64,000 nt of DNA, taken from contig OY720639.1 of assembly GCA_963169105.1 (NCBI GenBank), positions 99,398,559-99,462,558 of the forward strand. Reading direction: 5' to 3'. The translations under genes and the position numbers were made by a program. Below, piece after piece: positions 22,521 through 34,017 of this stretch; the first letter of the stretch is position 1; every line of letters starts with the position of its first letter. Source of the DNA: Ceriagrion tenellum. Lineage: Eukaryota > Arthropoda > Insecta > Odonata > Coenagrionidae. The notes under the pieces were generated by a model. That model was not told the origin of the DNA. It ran no database searches and worked only from the letters and a program-made list of their open reading frames with translations.

Positions 22521-22998
22521 CCATTAAGGTATATGTAGAGGGCACTACGTCATCAAACTGAAACCTGACAACCAAACAACCATATTGTTTAACCTTGCTC
22601 CTTCCATTCTTTTGTATGGATTTCAAGAGATGGGCGGATTAGTGGATTTAAAGCAAGAATATTAACGATTTGTTTAAAATTTTAGGAAAGTGACTCCTGG
22701 AACAGATATCTGATACTTAAGAGTAATGGAATACTCTATTTTGCAATAGTATTAATTGGGATTGCGTATTTTTATCAATTTTTTTAAAAATGAACATTTT
22801 TTTTACGGAGAATGCATATGAAAGAAGTAAAAAGATACCGATTTCTAGTAAGTCATCGATGGAAAACATATTAAAATTGCAAAATTAGTATGTTAGCCCG
22901 CAAGCGCTTTAAAAGTGAGGGTCAACGAATACGGCGGAATGGCTTCAGCTTCCAGCATTGGACAGCATAGAAAGTGTCCTCTCCAATTAACTCAATGG
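22521..22998 (+). repeat. Interspersed repeat B, copy without insertion
   Basis: Shares AGAGGGCACTA, ACGGAGAATGCA, CATCGATGGAAAACAT-like and CAAGCGCTTT words with 45589-46304. At 22556-22567 it has AAACTGAAACCT, a single copy of the target that is duplicated around the foldback in the other copy. Confidence 0.75.
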
Positions 22999-23684
22999 TA
23001 ATTCCTTTCTTCTAGGCCATGTATCGTCTAATATGTCGGAAGACACATTGATTAGTGGCAAACATTTTGTCGTCGTGATCTTACAAATAAAAATGGAAAC
23101 ATATTGTCAACTAACGATTCCATTGAAAACAAGTTCGTGAGATCATTAATTACTTTGCTAAAAACAGATAGGTCTCTATTTTCCTCAACCGCAAAATATA
23201 CCGGCGTGAATTAAAAAAGGCTTAATCATCTAGATACTGAGTTTATTTGAATAAAAATTCAATCCAATATTAAAGGTATAAAATTTTTTGACGTCATCAG
23301 TATGATAAGAAACTTATTTTAACTATTGCACAGTTTTTAATGTGAAAAACTTTAAAAAGATCAATTTATACATTTCATTTATAATCGTCACTTTTTCATT
23401 AAAGACTACTATCTGCCATAAAGCTAAAATAATTCTAAATGTAGCCTTAAAATAGGAGATTTTAAAACGACGCAACTTTAACCTAAGAGATAATATCATA
23501 AGAGATATGCGTACTGAGCGCATCTCTTTCATCAGCATTTTTCTACATTATAATGCCGAACAGTAATAGATTCAAGGGGTTATAAGGTCGAGGAAATTTG
23601 CACCGCGTAATATACTGATATAGGTTAATCCTTAAGCATAGTAAACTCCACTTTCTCAGGCGAGATATTGTAGAACAGCATAAT

Positions 23685-23853
23685 GAGTAAAAGCTCAAAC
23701 GATTTCGTACTGTCTACTAGTTTTTTATTTCACCTCTTGCTACACGTGCTTCAACTGAACAACCTGAGGATGACTGTTGTTCAGTTGAAACACGTGTAGC
23801 AAGAGGTGAAATAAAAACTAGTAGACAGTACGAAATCTTTTGAGCTTTTACTC
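23685..23853. repeat. Near-perfect palindrome with one hammerhead-like core
   Basis: Arms of about 78 bp at 23685-23762 and 23775-23853 mirror each other around a 12-base loop. The loop and right arm contain CTGAGGA, a hairpin with ACTG/CAGT, GAAAC and palindromic ACACGTGT (23764-23798). The left arm lacks the core. The near-identity of the arms points to a recent origin. No target duplication was found. Confidence 0.7.
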
Positions 23854-24369
23854 TCAAGCATAGTATTTTTCAAGCTAGAAAGAAATATTTTTAAATCAAC
23901 TGCGCCAAAGTTAATGAAACACGATGTAACAAAATTTGGGCTAACTTTTTTTTTCAATCTCAGCCGTAATCGATTGAAATTCACTGCGAAATTCCTGCAG
24001 CGGCCATGTTAGCGCAGCTGACAGCTCCATATTTTGAATCTGGGTCCAAAGTAAAATATAATCTTTGGTATGTGACTCCCCCTTATCTTTGCGGGAACTC
24101 CCATGCCAGGCAGCGGAAATATCAGATCACCATTGTGGCTGCTCATAAAAGCAAAATACGCTCTGGAATGAAGAGAAGATAAACAAAAGAGAGCATATTT
24201 TGTAGATAAGGTGCCCAGGCGCAATTCTCACGAAGGACGAACACGTGATAAAAGCAGACGCAGCACACTCTTTCACGTATATGGCCAGAATAAACGATCC
24301 GCAAGATTCAAGAGAATATATGTATGGACTCAAGATGTAATCAAAAGGAGACATGGTTCCAAATGTTGT

Positions 24370-26200
24370 ACATTTATTGTGGACACTGCAACGACCTTAG
24401 ATGTGAAATTGAAAAAAAAAACAAATCTAATTAAACCAGAATACATAACAATCCATCACAATTCATTGTGGATCAAATGGGATGGCATGGACCCAAGTGT
24501 TGAACAATTTTTGTTGACGCTGCAGTGAACTTAGATGTTAAAAAATGAGAAAAATGTAACCTTAAGAAATCAGAAAATCTAACAACCCGACAAATTCATT
24601 GTGAATAATACTTTAATATATTTGAGCCAATGATTTCTTCAAGGGATCAGCGTTTAATGCATATGAATCTTCATTATTCCCGCCGAGAAACTCCAGCCCT
24701 TTTGTCATGGTTAATACTTGAGTGCTATGGGCGTAATCTTACGTACTCTTATAATATCAGAGGACGGTGGACGTACCAGGACGTCCACAGAATATCGTTA
24801 TTGAACTGCAGGTGGACTCTGTGGTAAGGCTTCAGTGTTTCTTGTAGACATACATATGACGTCAAAGTGCCAAATTATATCTTAATAGTAGGTTAACTAT
24901 ATAATCCGAGGATTCCTGCGATATTGAGTGGAATTAATGCATGATGCAGAAATAAAAAATTCGCACTTATCCACAGAATTTAATTTTGCAGTAAATTTTA
25001 TTTCTGTGAATAATTGCAAATTTTTCATTTCCGCAAAAGTTCATTGACCTATAACTAAGAGTGTTCTTGCGTGATCCAGAAAAGTGTGAAAAATCCTCAG
25101 GTTCTCTGAAAGTACATTCAATTTAAAGCCCAGCACGCAAAGTGATGAAGGTGGTGATTTTTTTAGCATTAAAAAAAAGGGATTTTGTGAGATGAGAAAA
25201 ATTATGATGGTGAAATTCTGCAGAATATTAGTTGAAACTGAACTATTATGGTAATTATGATTTTTAATAACGAATTAATATGGTACAAAACTATCATACA
25301 TATTTCTGTTGCCAACTCCCCCTTTTATCAGGTAGAACTAAGTGCACCTTAATGAATAAAGCTTCCTTAAAAAGAGATTTCCGGCTTATAATACTCAAAT
25401 AATTTATATTTATTGAAAAAAACTATTCTTCTGCTGGTAGGCCACCATTAACCAATAGCCTTCCGCGGATACGTTTTATTGTGATTTGTGCTTTGTATAT
25501 TATTTATAGTTAATATAAATAACTTTTTATTAAATTATTTAATTACACTAGGTTATTTCAATCCCAGGCCGGACGGTGATATTCTTTTTAAATGAGAATA
25601 GCATTGCAATGTGTTCCTACCAGATTTCTTGCTTGTATTAAGCAATAAAGAAAAAGGGATGTTGACTACAGGAATCATAAAACACTATTAAAACCTCAAA
25701 TGTTGTGTTAAAACTGGTAAACAAAATATTTGACTCATATAATTCCGTACTGAAATTCACTTGCTATTGATTATTTGCGATGTGCGTAAAATACCGATTA
25801 CCCTTGTGAAAAACTATTATATTTAATTCAATGAGCAAAAATTCCGCATGCAGCCCCAAGTATAATATTTAATAACTTATTATTTGTTTACTATTTATTA
25901 ACTATGCTATGCTGATGCCAAATGATGTTTTACGGTGTTTCACTTGCTAAAAAAAGTCATCTATAGTCTTAAAACATCCGATAAAGCGAAATTGCCGAAC
26001 TGAATGTTATTAACTACTACTCCAATTTTACTACTCGCCCAACGTCAGTATTCCTATATTTTGACGAAAGGAATGGAAATTTTAATTTCCGCCATTTGTT
26101 GACGCTGTGACGAACCTATTTGTGAAAAATACGAGAAAAATAAAATCTTAAGAAATCAGAAGCCCTAGCAACCATCAACATCGATTGGGAATTTTGATGG
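24370..26200 (+). repeat. Three dispersed copies of a ~100-bp repeat
   Basis: Copies at about 24370-24480, 24505-24610 and 26092-26195 share a TTGTTGACGCTG-like start, GAGAAAAAT, CTTAAGAAATCAGAA and a final CATTGTG-like word. The rest of 24610-26090 is AT-rich with nothing recognised. Confidence 0.5.
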
Positions 26201-26389
26201 GTTTTTAGGGTTACACAGTCATTTTGTAACACATATAACACTATTTGTAACACTTTCATAATGTAACGATATTGGCCGTGTTTTGTTTAGCTTCTGACCT
26301 TCACCAGAAGAGGTACGCGATGATACGTGTCAGGTTATCGGCAGAAACGTTACGGGGAACTGTAATCGAGGAACGGGATAGAGTTATTA

Positions 26390-26613
26390 CAGAGGATTTA
26401 ATGGTTACATTTACAAAACCACATACTTAAAAACACACACGACCCGGGTTTCAATGCTTAAGCATCATCTTCCGGTGAAGATGACGCTTAAGCGTTGAAA
26501 CCCGGGTCGTGTGTGTTTTTAAGTGTGTGGTTTTGTAAATGTAACCATTAAATCCTCTGAAAAAATATGGAAGACCACAAAATTACCAAGGAACTTGTAT
26601 AATTTATTCATGA
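26390..26613 (+). mobile_element. Hammerhead-like foldback insertion, 10-bp target duplication
   Basis: A palindrome (26390-26559) is followed by a one-sided 54-bp tail. The repeat AGAGTTATTA flanks it at 26380-26389 and 26614-26623. Each arm has GAAGATG, a 12-base palindromic hairpin, TGAAAC and ACCCGGGT ending in GTC, on the minus strand at 26441-26475 and the plus strand at 26475-26508. The hairpins differ by a compensatory pair (ATGC/GCAT against ACGC/GCGT). The tail shares an AAATT-x-CCAA-like word with the element at 30446-30666. Confidence 0.68.
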
Positions 26614-26859
26614 AGAGTTATTAAAACTGACAGAACCATCGGTTAACATGTGCAAAATGCCTGGATGGAGGATAAAATAACTATTGGGTACGTTTTCAAA
26701 AAACCACTATTTTCTGTTTGATGGTGGTTTCAGGCGTAACTTTATGGAATTAGTCGACAAAATAATGATCACTGGAAACTTTGTGATAACACATATCTTT
26801 AGTTAAAACGGTCTAGGTGAAAAAATGATCTCTTCTAAGTTGAATCTGTCCCCAGACAG

Positions 26860-27260
26860 GTTTCAATTGAAAAGCTCCCTCCTCGTTCGTCTATCCTGTG
26901 CTGCCTGCCCCAGCTCTTCGTAACCCATTGCATTCATAATACCAGTCGACATACTATTTCTTCGTCTTCTTCTCCCTCTTTTTCCATAGATATTTCCTTC
27001 TAATTATCTTTTCAGCATGCAATGTTTCTTCAGGATGTGCCCCATCCAGTTTTCCTTCCTCTATCTTATTGATGTTAAAACATTTCTTTTCTCATTTATC
27101 CTTGCCAGAAATTCCTCGTTTTCCGCTTTATTACTTCATTTTTATCTTTCCATTCTTCTCTATAGCCAAATTTCAAAACCTTCTAGATATTTCTCCTCTT
27201 TCATATTATACTTCTTATTTCCTCCGCACAGCTTCCATTTCATGTTACAACACTTCCTAA
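26860..27260 (-). pseudogene. LINE C-terminal fragment
   Basis: The minus strand encodes, with frame breaks, WRRMER-like, ARINEKRNVLTSIR, WMGHILKKH, GKRGRRRR and GYEELGQAAQDRRTRRELF. This is the order typical of the tail of RTE-like LINE proteins. It is truncated at both ends and carries stops. Confidence 0.68.
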
Positions 27261-28159
27261 GCCTAATATATAACTAATTTACCAGTATCAATATAGTTAT
27301 AACGCCCTTTTCTATTTTTTTCGCTGCCACTGTGAGTTTAACAAACGAATTTATGAAACTTTTCTTAAAGTTTCCACGGTGAATTCACGAAATTAAAGCA
27401 GTAATACAGCACTAACAACCATTACAGTTAAGCAGACATTTGAAATTCCTTGTATTCTACTATAGTTTCCTTTTGTCTAGCACAACAGTTTGGAAATATC
27501 TATGATACCAATTTTCAGCTGCATGGTCGTTTAAATTTAGTTAAGTGAGTTAACATTGGGAGAACGTCGCCCCAATGAAATACAAATTGGAAAACTTATC
27601 CGATGGGGTTGAAGCACGAATTTCTTACTAGAAAATTCCCCAAGTGAAGGCGAATTTCACCACAAATGCCCCGCACATTCCAAAATATTTTAATTCCCTT
27701 GGATATCCCTTTGATTTCTGTCGACAACCTGGGAATGCAATCGCCCAAAGCCGGATTGACCCATCCGTGCGTCTCCCGGGAAACGTCCACCTTCCACTTA
27801 CAGTGCCTAAATCCTTCCCCTATCTCTTTTCGTCTGAACCCGAATGAATTTGAAAAAAAAAGAAAGAAGTATAAAAAAAACATGGACCAGAGGAATGCAA
27901 TAAAATAAAATTGGCAACTTTTCCATACCCCCACGCCAATCTAAATCTGGCGTCGGCTGATGCTTTTAATCTACAGGCCATTTATTTAAAGGTAGCTCAA
28001 GCATCGTAGGTGGCTTGCAAGCAGCTTGGTAGCGATTTTTTAGCCGTTTGTAATTAGTTTCCAAGTCTGAGAAGACATTACGGGGTAATCGCGAGACCTT
28101 TCTTTTAGAGCTTCTTCTAGCGAACATATAGTGTCTCACAATTTGTACAAAGATTAAGG

Positions 28160-28510
28160 TGGGAGCCCCTATAGACTCGGAGGCTACGCGTTAGGCTTAA
28201 TTTGCTTGATATATTCAAAACTGGTGTGTTTCAAAGCGACACAGAGGAAATTATTATGACGCCTCACTACATCTCTAGGTCTGACAGAAGCGATAAAATA
28301 AGAGACATACATTGCCGAATAGATAATTACATAAAGTCGTCCTTTTTTAGCACAATAAGCGACCATAAAAAAACTGAGCTCCACTAAATACACTCCCATA
28401 ATACACGTCACCATTTCACCCGCCAAAACTTAACATCTTTATGATGCTCGTGATCTAACATCCCTTGCCACACACTCATGCGGCGGCTCGCAGCGTAGTA
28501 TGTAGATGTA
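28160..28510 (+). pseudogene. Jockey/CR1-like LINE 3' end
   Basis: The frame encodes RLNLLDIFKTGVF, SDRSDKIRDIHCRID and a final SSFFSTISD, then a stop. The 3' UTR includes TGCGGCGGCTCGCAGCG and ends in GTAGATGTAAATGTAA, the family's tail. Confidence 0.75.
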
Positions 28511-28891
28511 AATGTAATGCTATCTCCTTTTCACAGTTCGACAATTTGCTACCTTTTCCCGAGCAAAGGCAATAGAACGCAAAAAATAAAAAAATCGGGT
28601 GAGAGGGATCCAGTTTAACATAATCAAAAGGGCTACCTGAGGAAAGGTAGTAATAGCCTTGCGAGAGAGTCGTGAGCGGCTTTCAAGAGACCTACAAGCA
28701 ATTTTTGAGCATCTAGAAAGTAGTATCATAGCGTGTTTTGAGCATATCTTTCCATTTGGCATGATACTTTCTCCTTCACACTGTTCGAATATCCCCTACC
28801 TTGCCCCGCAGAAGTTTATCCGTTTCTCCGTTTATCTTTATTCCTCTCAGTCCAATTACTTGTGCGAGAAGCACACGGCCTCCTCCATGCA

Positions 28892-29746
28892 CAGTCACTT
28901 CAAAAAGTATCGCGACACGCTAGACTAGCAGATCGTATAGGTCGGCTGTCGAAGCTCGAAGTACGTTGGCTATCCTGGGCCGTCTCTGGTAGCTATGAGA
29001 ATTTGCAGGTCCACTTTTCATTTTCCATGAGACAAAGCGCCAGGTTAAGTGGGACTGCATTATGGGAGTTATCTCGCTCAAAGGAGAGGACAGACTTGCT
29101 TCTCGAGTGGCCTTGAGGATGTATTCGGTTAAAGAAGTAAGAAGGGGAATGTGGTGAAAAGGCAATATTGAATGGAGTTGAGTGATTATGCGAGTGAAAT
29201 CGGGGGAAGGTAAAACGAAGAAGAGCCAAATGCACGTAAATACGAGCTCCAACCTATGCACGAAGGAGAATGGGCACTGCTATCGACTAGGCTGTGCGAA
29301 CTGGTGAGCCTTTCGTGCATTACAGGCTGATATTTTAAGTTGCCCGCCTTATGGAAAATTATGATATCTATTGACTCTTGACTCGGCGTCCGCCTCTCAC
29401 CAAGCCCACCATCAGAGCGCGCTGGGTTGGGCTGGTTTCGCGAAGAGGAGCTCTTTCCATTTTCTTCTTCGTAAGAGAACTGCCGAGTATGATTACGATG
29501 CCTCTGGGTTGCGAATGCCCTTCCTTCCAGCAGTTTATTCATTTCAAAGTCAGCTTTCCAACGCGGACGAAGTCGATAGCACTGTCGGTGTTTAGTCCCA
29601 CTTGACTTAGAATATATATCGTAGTGTACCCGACGATTCTTATAGTCACCGAAGACGTCCCAGGATGGCCAACGCACTTTGAGCTTCGACAGCCGACCTA
29701 TACGAACTGCTAGCGTAGTGTGTCGCGATACTTTATGTAGTGACTG
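28892..29746. mobile_element. Tc1/mariner-like element with ~115-bp inverted repeats
   Basis: Ends start CAGTCACTTCAAAAAGTATC and mirror CAGTCACTACATAAAGTATC. The arms extend about 115 bp (28892-29008, 29630-29746) and share GGTCGGCTGTCGAAGCTC. TA follows the right end and CA, possibly mutated TA, precedes the left. The interior frames up to 163 codons show no transposase motif, so it is non-autonomous. Confidence 0.7.
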
Positions 29747-29906
29747 TACATGTTGAACAGTGTAGGTGAGAGGTTACATCCATTTCTTACCCCTTTGTTA
29801 ATTTTAGCGTCTTTGTTAATCTTACCTCCGTCTCTCATTAGCATTGTTTCCCTGTCAAATACACTAGTGGCGTCTTGCAGGTTAATAACCTGCTAAAAAT
29901 TCCTTA

Positions 29907-30083
29907 GAAGCTGTACTGTAGAACGTAAGGAATTCTACAGAAATTGGCTTTTTCTCCAGAACTAGTTCCTCTTCTAAGGATCTGTACGGAACTGTAGAAG
30001 CTGTACTGTAGAACGTAAGGAATTCTACAGAAATTGGCTTTTTCTTCAGAACTAGTTCCTCTTCTAAGGATCTGTACGAAACA
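29907..30083. repeat. 90-bp x 2 tandem repeat
   Basis: 29907-29996 and 29997-30083 are almost identical. On the minus strand they stay open as a 30-residue repeat (SLEEELVL, KKPISVEFL) in a 111-codon frame. The surrounding 29880-30340 is full of CTGYAGAAC and its mirror, which suggests a degenerate satellite-like repeat instead of a gene. Confidence 0.8.
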
Positions 30084-30445
30084 TGAGAGCCTGACTCAAC
30101 TAACATATGCTCTGTTGAGTTATTTTCTGCAGAGCAAAATAACTCGTTACTAGCTGTTCTGTAGAACTTCAGCAACACTATGGAAATATACTGAAATACG
30201 GAAACTCTGCAGAACATCGTAGGGTATTCTGCAGAACATTGTAGAGAATTCCGTACATTGGCATTTCAGTATTTTAAGGAATATCTACAGAACTTTTTAA
30301 GAAATTTTGTAGAAGTATTTATAAGGAAACTATACAGAATTTTTGAGCAGGGTAAACAGATGTAGAATAGCCAGTAAACGCAAAAAAAATGTTGAAACCG
30401 ATTGAGAGATGTCCAGCAAAACTAAATCAAACGTGATTACTAGTT

Positions 30446-30666
30446 ACATTATGATAATTCGTTACTTTGTCATTCCACATATCTTTATTTGGAACGACCC
30501 GGGTTTCGACGTTCAACGTCATCTTCAGGTTGACGTTGACTTCACCTGAAGATGACGTTGAACGTCGAAACCCGGGTCGTTCCAAATAGAGATATGTGGA
30601 ATGACAAAGTTACGAATTATCATTAATATGTTAACAAATTCCACCAAGTTAGGCCTGAAACTACCA
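30446..30666 (+). mobile_element. Hammerhead-like foldback insertion, 10-bp target duplication
   Basis: A palindrome of about 185 bp with a one-sided tail is flanked by ATTACTAGTT at 30436-30445 and 30667-30676. Two head-to-head motifs (minus 30496-30528, plus 30546-30578) read CTGAAGATGACG, a short loop, CGTCGAAAC and ACCCGGGT ending in GTC. The motif halves are identical in both arms. The tail has TTCCACCAAGT. Size and layout match 26390-26613 and 45637-45849. Confidence 0.72.
30546..30578 (+). ncRNA. Hammerhead-like ribozyme motif
   Basis: CTGAAGA fits CUGANGA. A GACG/CGTC stem II, GAAAC, self-complementary ACCCGGGT and the triplet GTC follow. An identical motif lies on the minus strand at 30496-30528. 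Flanks do not offer a clear stem I. Confidence 0.38.
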
Positions 30667-30699
30667 ATTACTAGTTTTGTTTTCACTATACCAATTTTA

Positions 30700-31350
30700 T
30701 CTATTTCTCGTGGCTCGCGGTTGCTTTTAACCCCCAAGCGGCTAGAAAGCAGCTTGAAAGCTTCTCCTAAACGGCTTCCGAGCGTTGTCCGAGCGTAGCT
30801 TTCGGGGCTGTCGTGAAACCTTCCCGCTCGGGATAATATTTTCCTCGTCCACTCTTCGGCAATCTCGTTCCCTCCCACCTTCGCGCAATGAGAGCTTTTG
30901 CTCTGCCAAACGGCCGGCATCGCTCGTCCGTATCAGCAGCCACGGGCTTGGAGCAATGGGCTGCGGAGGAGAAAATCCCAAACACTCAACCCTCTCTCTC
31001 GCCTTTATTGCTTCATACTCTCTCTATACGGTCCCATTCCTCCCGTTCCTCCACTTACCAACCTACCACTCTCCCTCCACTTACACTATACCCACTCTAC
31101 TTTCGAATTCTCTCTGCAAATACTCCGTTCGGAGAATGCTCTGCGATAAGAGCAGTGAGTGCATTACGATGAGTGGAATAACGGTCGCCGGAGCGGTTCA
31201 GGGAATCGAAGGGCGAGAGGAGTATCGGCGGGGGCGGAGGGCGTAAAATGGACTCAGGAAACACTCTTTAATGGGAGAACAATTTGTACGCTCGACGCGC
31301 GGAGAGTCTGTGGGGACTCCCTTTCCTCTCCAAACGATAAAAAAAGAAAG
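30700..31350. promoter_or_regulatory. CpG-rich patch, possible untranslated first exon
   Basis: Base composition is much more GC- and CpG-rich than the flanks. On the minus strand two donor-like sites (ATAGT|GTAAGTGG and GTTG|GTAAGTGG) lie between 31055 and 31090, downstream of a CpG-dense stretch. It could be an alternative leader exon of the minus-strand receptor. Open frames on both strands here reflect low stop-codon density, not recognisable protein. Confidence 0.22.
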
Positions 31351-32123
31351 AAGCGACGCGCTTGTGTCACTGCGTGTAATTAGTTTAGGCTTGCTGAAAA
31401 TTAGTGAACGCAGAAAACACCAATTAAGGACCTTCCTTTTTAATATTTTCCGGAAGAGAATCCCTAATTACATGACAGCTAGGCAGGTCAGGAATCACTC
31501 AGGAGACATTTAATATTAAACGCAGTTTTCTACTTTGCCCGAGGCCACAAGTTAACATTTATTTAAAAGTCTGATCACTGCCTATAAATTTTTTTAGTCA
31601 TCTGCGGCAAACCTTAAAACACGTAAGTACCATAAATATATTTAAAATATATCACAAGTGACTCAGAGCAGTCACATCTTGACGGCGGGTTAACAAAGAC
31701 TTGTACCTATATCTATCCCTCTATCCTTTCTTTTGTATCTTTATCTTTGCACATTGTAAGGACATTACTTCATGTAATTGCAATTATTTCATCTCATTGT
31801 AATCAATGTAGGAAACCCAAATTTAATTTAGTACGAGGGTTACCCAAATTGTTATGCTCCACATTTATTTCTGAAAACTATTCTACAAAAATGAAATTTA
31901 CTCATGTATTATGGGAATGTTTTTTAATGTACTTACTCAATTTTTTCACATAATCTCCATCAACTTTTATTGGCATTCTCCAGCGATTTGCTGCGCCGCG
32001 TAAGCCATGTCGGTACCAATCCTCCCTCTGGTTAAGGAGCCAAGTTTTCACTACCTTTGACATTTTCTTCGTTTAATGTAGTATTTAGAATTCAGAAAAT
32101 TACTTAGTGTCCGTATTCTATAT
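31351..32123. other. No gene seen
   Basis: AT-rich sequence between the CpG-rich patch and the LINE fragment. Confidence 0.45.
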
Positions 32124-32641
32124 GGATAAGAAAATACATACATACATACCAATCACGTCGTTCCCTTCCGGGGTGGGCACAGTCACAAAGTTTCGCCTAA
32201 CTCTGCTTCAATATTTTCCTACATACTGACCTATCCTTGCAAACCTCTTTTGCCTCATTAACCCCCATACACTGCTTCACACACGCCCTCCTGTTTTTAA
32301 GACTCTTAATATTCCTCTTCCTATGAGTTTCCTCAACCATATTCAACCGCAACTTTCTCGGCCTACCTCTACCTCTAGCACCATTCATTTCACTCTTATA
32401 TATCTATGTCGTTATTCAACTATCATCCATTCTCTCAACATGGCCAAACCAACGAAGCACATTCCTTTCATATATGTCCATTACTGGAGCATCTAACCCA
32501 CATTCATTTAATACCCACTCATTCCTGACCCTATCCATCCTACTTTTGCCGCAAACACTCCTCAGATAACTCATAACCACGGCCTTTAGTCTACTCTTCT
32601 GTCTATCCTGATATACCCATGTTTCACTACCATACAACAAA
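32124..32641 (-). mobile_element. RTE-type LINE 3' fragment, minus strand
   Basis: On the minus strand, 32641 down to 32416 encodes GSETWVYQ, LRSVCGKSRMDRVRNEWV and VLRWFGHVERMDDS. 32388 down to 32197 continues with GRGRPRKLRLN, NRRACVKQCMG and CRKILKQS. These are the same tail motifs as at 54004-54267. A frameshift separates the two pieces. The 3' UTR and the CATACATACATACC tail end near 32124. Related fragments lie at 49190-49497. Confidence 0.82.
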
Positions 32642-33825
32642 GTTAGATTACAAAATAAAGGAAATTATGTAGTAATTTACATTAACTCACGGTTTTAGTT
32701 TGTACCAGACTGGCACTGATGAGCCTAATCTTGCAGTCAATATTCTGTAGAGTCCTCTAAATTGGTCAGAGCACTCAGATGTAAGATGCGGTAGTGTCGT
32801 AATAACCTGATAAGGCTTCGTGAACAATGGAAATGCGTCTCTTGGTGATCGTTTCCACGCTCTGATTACTGTTATTGATTATGATGATGATAGATTTTTT
32901 AAAGTTCCAAGGAGCTTGGAGATCATAGAGGAACAAAACTGAACCATAATTTTGTGCATAATTTAGTAAAGACTAATGAAGAGTAACACAAAATTAATAG
33001 ATCATGAAAGAAGATAATCCCACAAATATTTTTAACATTCGTTTAAAAACATTTTCAGAGAGGGAATACTTTTTATATTATGAGGTAGATCATCATATGT
33101 TTTTATTGCTTGATACCAAATGGACCGGGTGCCATACCTTACTGAAAGTAACCTGTCAATATGTATATCATCAGCAACCCTTGTGCGTTGGGCATGTATT
33201 TAATGCCTGGTGCAATGGGGATGTATGGGTCATTAGGGAGTTTAAAAAAAAAATTGGGCATTACTTTTTGGGCGACCCTCTCTCCAGCATTTTATCCAAT
33301 TTTTAGTCCATATAATGAAGACATTAATCAAACGCGTAGTAATGGGAAAAAGTATTCGTTTTATGTGACTGGTATTCAAACCGTGAACTCAATGCTTCCA
33401 GTTAGGATTAGCACACATACCAGAAACTAGAACATGAAATAATTTGAACACAAAAATATACAAATGAGTAAATTCGTAAATAAACAAAATGGAGATTGAA
33501 TTAATGTGTTTGTAAATAAATAAATATGAGATTTTATTTTCAAACTAAAGGAGAAGCTGACGGACAGATACCGACGTTGAGTTTGTCCCTTTGGTGTGTT
33601 CGCACTCTGATCCTTTCTTTACTGTTCCCTCAGAAAGAAACGTATTTATACTTTTCAGCTGTTTTATCAATGAAATAATATTTTAAAAATGTAAATACAT
33701 AGAAAACTGACCAATTTCATTGCGTTTTGTTACCTCTAAGTCAATTTTCGCCTATCATCAATTGATGAATATACAATCATTGCATTTACCAGTAGTATGT
33801 TACAGAGTCACTCGCACGGGCGCAT
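32642..33825. other. No gene supported
   Basis: Overlapping plus frames of 100 and 89 codons (33004-33430) have no recognised motifs or splice support. Confidence 0.4.
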
Positions 33826-34012
33826 ATACACCAAGGGTTGAAATTCGCCATGAAAATATCATTTGACTTGACCGAAATTTGAACCCGAATCTCCCAGTTG
33901 CCGGTCAGGTGTTACTGGCTAACACATCTGACCGAAAATCGGGAGATCAGGGTTCAAATCCCGGTCAAGCCAAATGGTTTTATTTTCATAGCGAATATCA
34001 ACTCTTGGTGTA
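33826..34012. repeat. Inverted pair of tRNA-like units (foldback)
   Basis: Two arms of about 90 bp mirror each other around the centre GTTACTGGCTAAC near 33917. Each outward-reading arm has a D-arm-like start, an anticodon-like hairpin (the plus arm has CCGAAAATCGG) and a B-box (GGGTTCAAATCCC on the plus arm, GGGTTCAAATTTC on the minus arm). They look like two tRNA-derived heads joined head to head. Confidence 0.6.
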
Positions 34013-34017
34013 TCATC

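Noticed and set aside
29186..29677. 163-codon minus ORF as a gene or transposase
   Set aside because: It lies between and across the inverted ends of the element at 28892-29746, has no catalytic motif, and is open because of composition.
30785..31246. 153-codon plus ORF in the CpG-rich patch
   Set aside because: Several overlapping frames are open on both strands here; composition explains this better than coding.
33960..33975. Functional tRNA gene on the plus arm
   Set aside because: B-box and anticodon-like hairpin are present, but acceptor stem and D-arm do not pair well and the unit is part of an inverted repeat.
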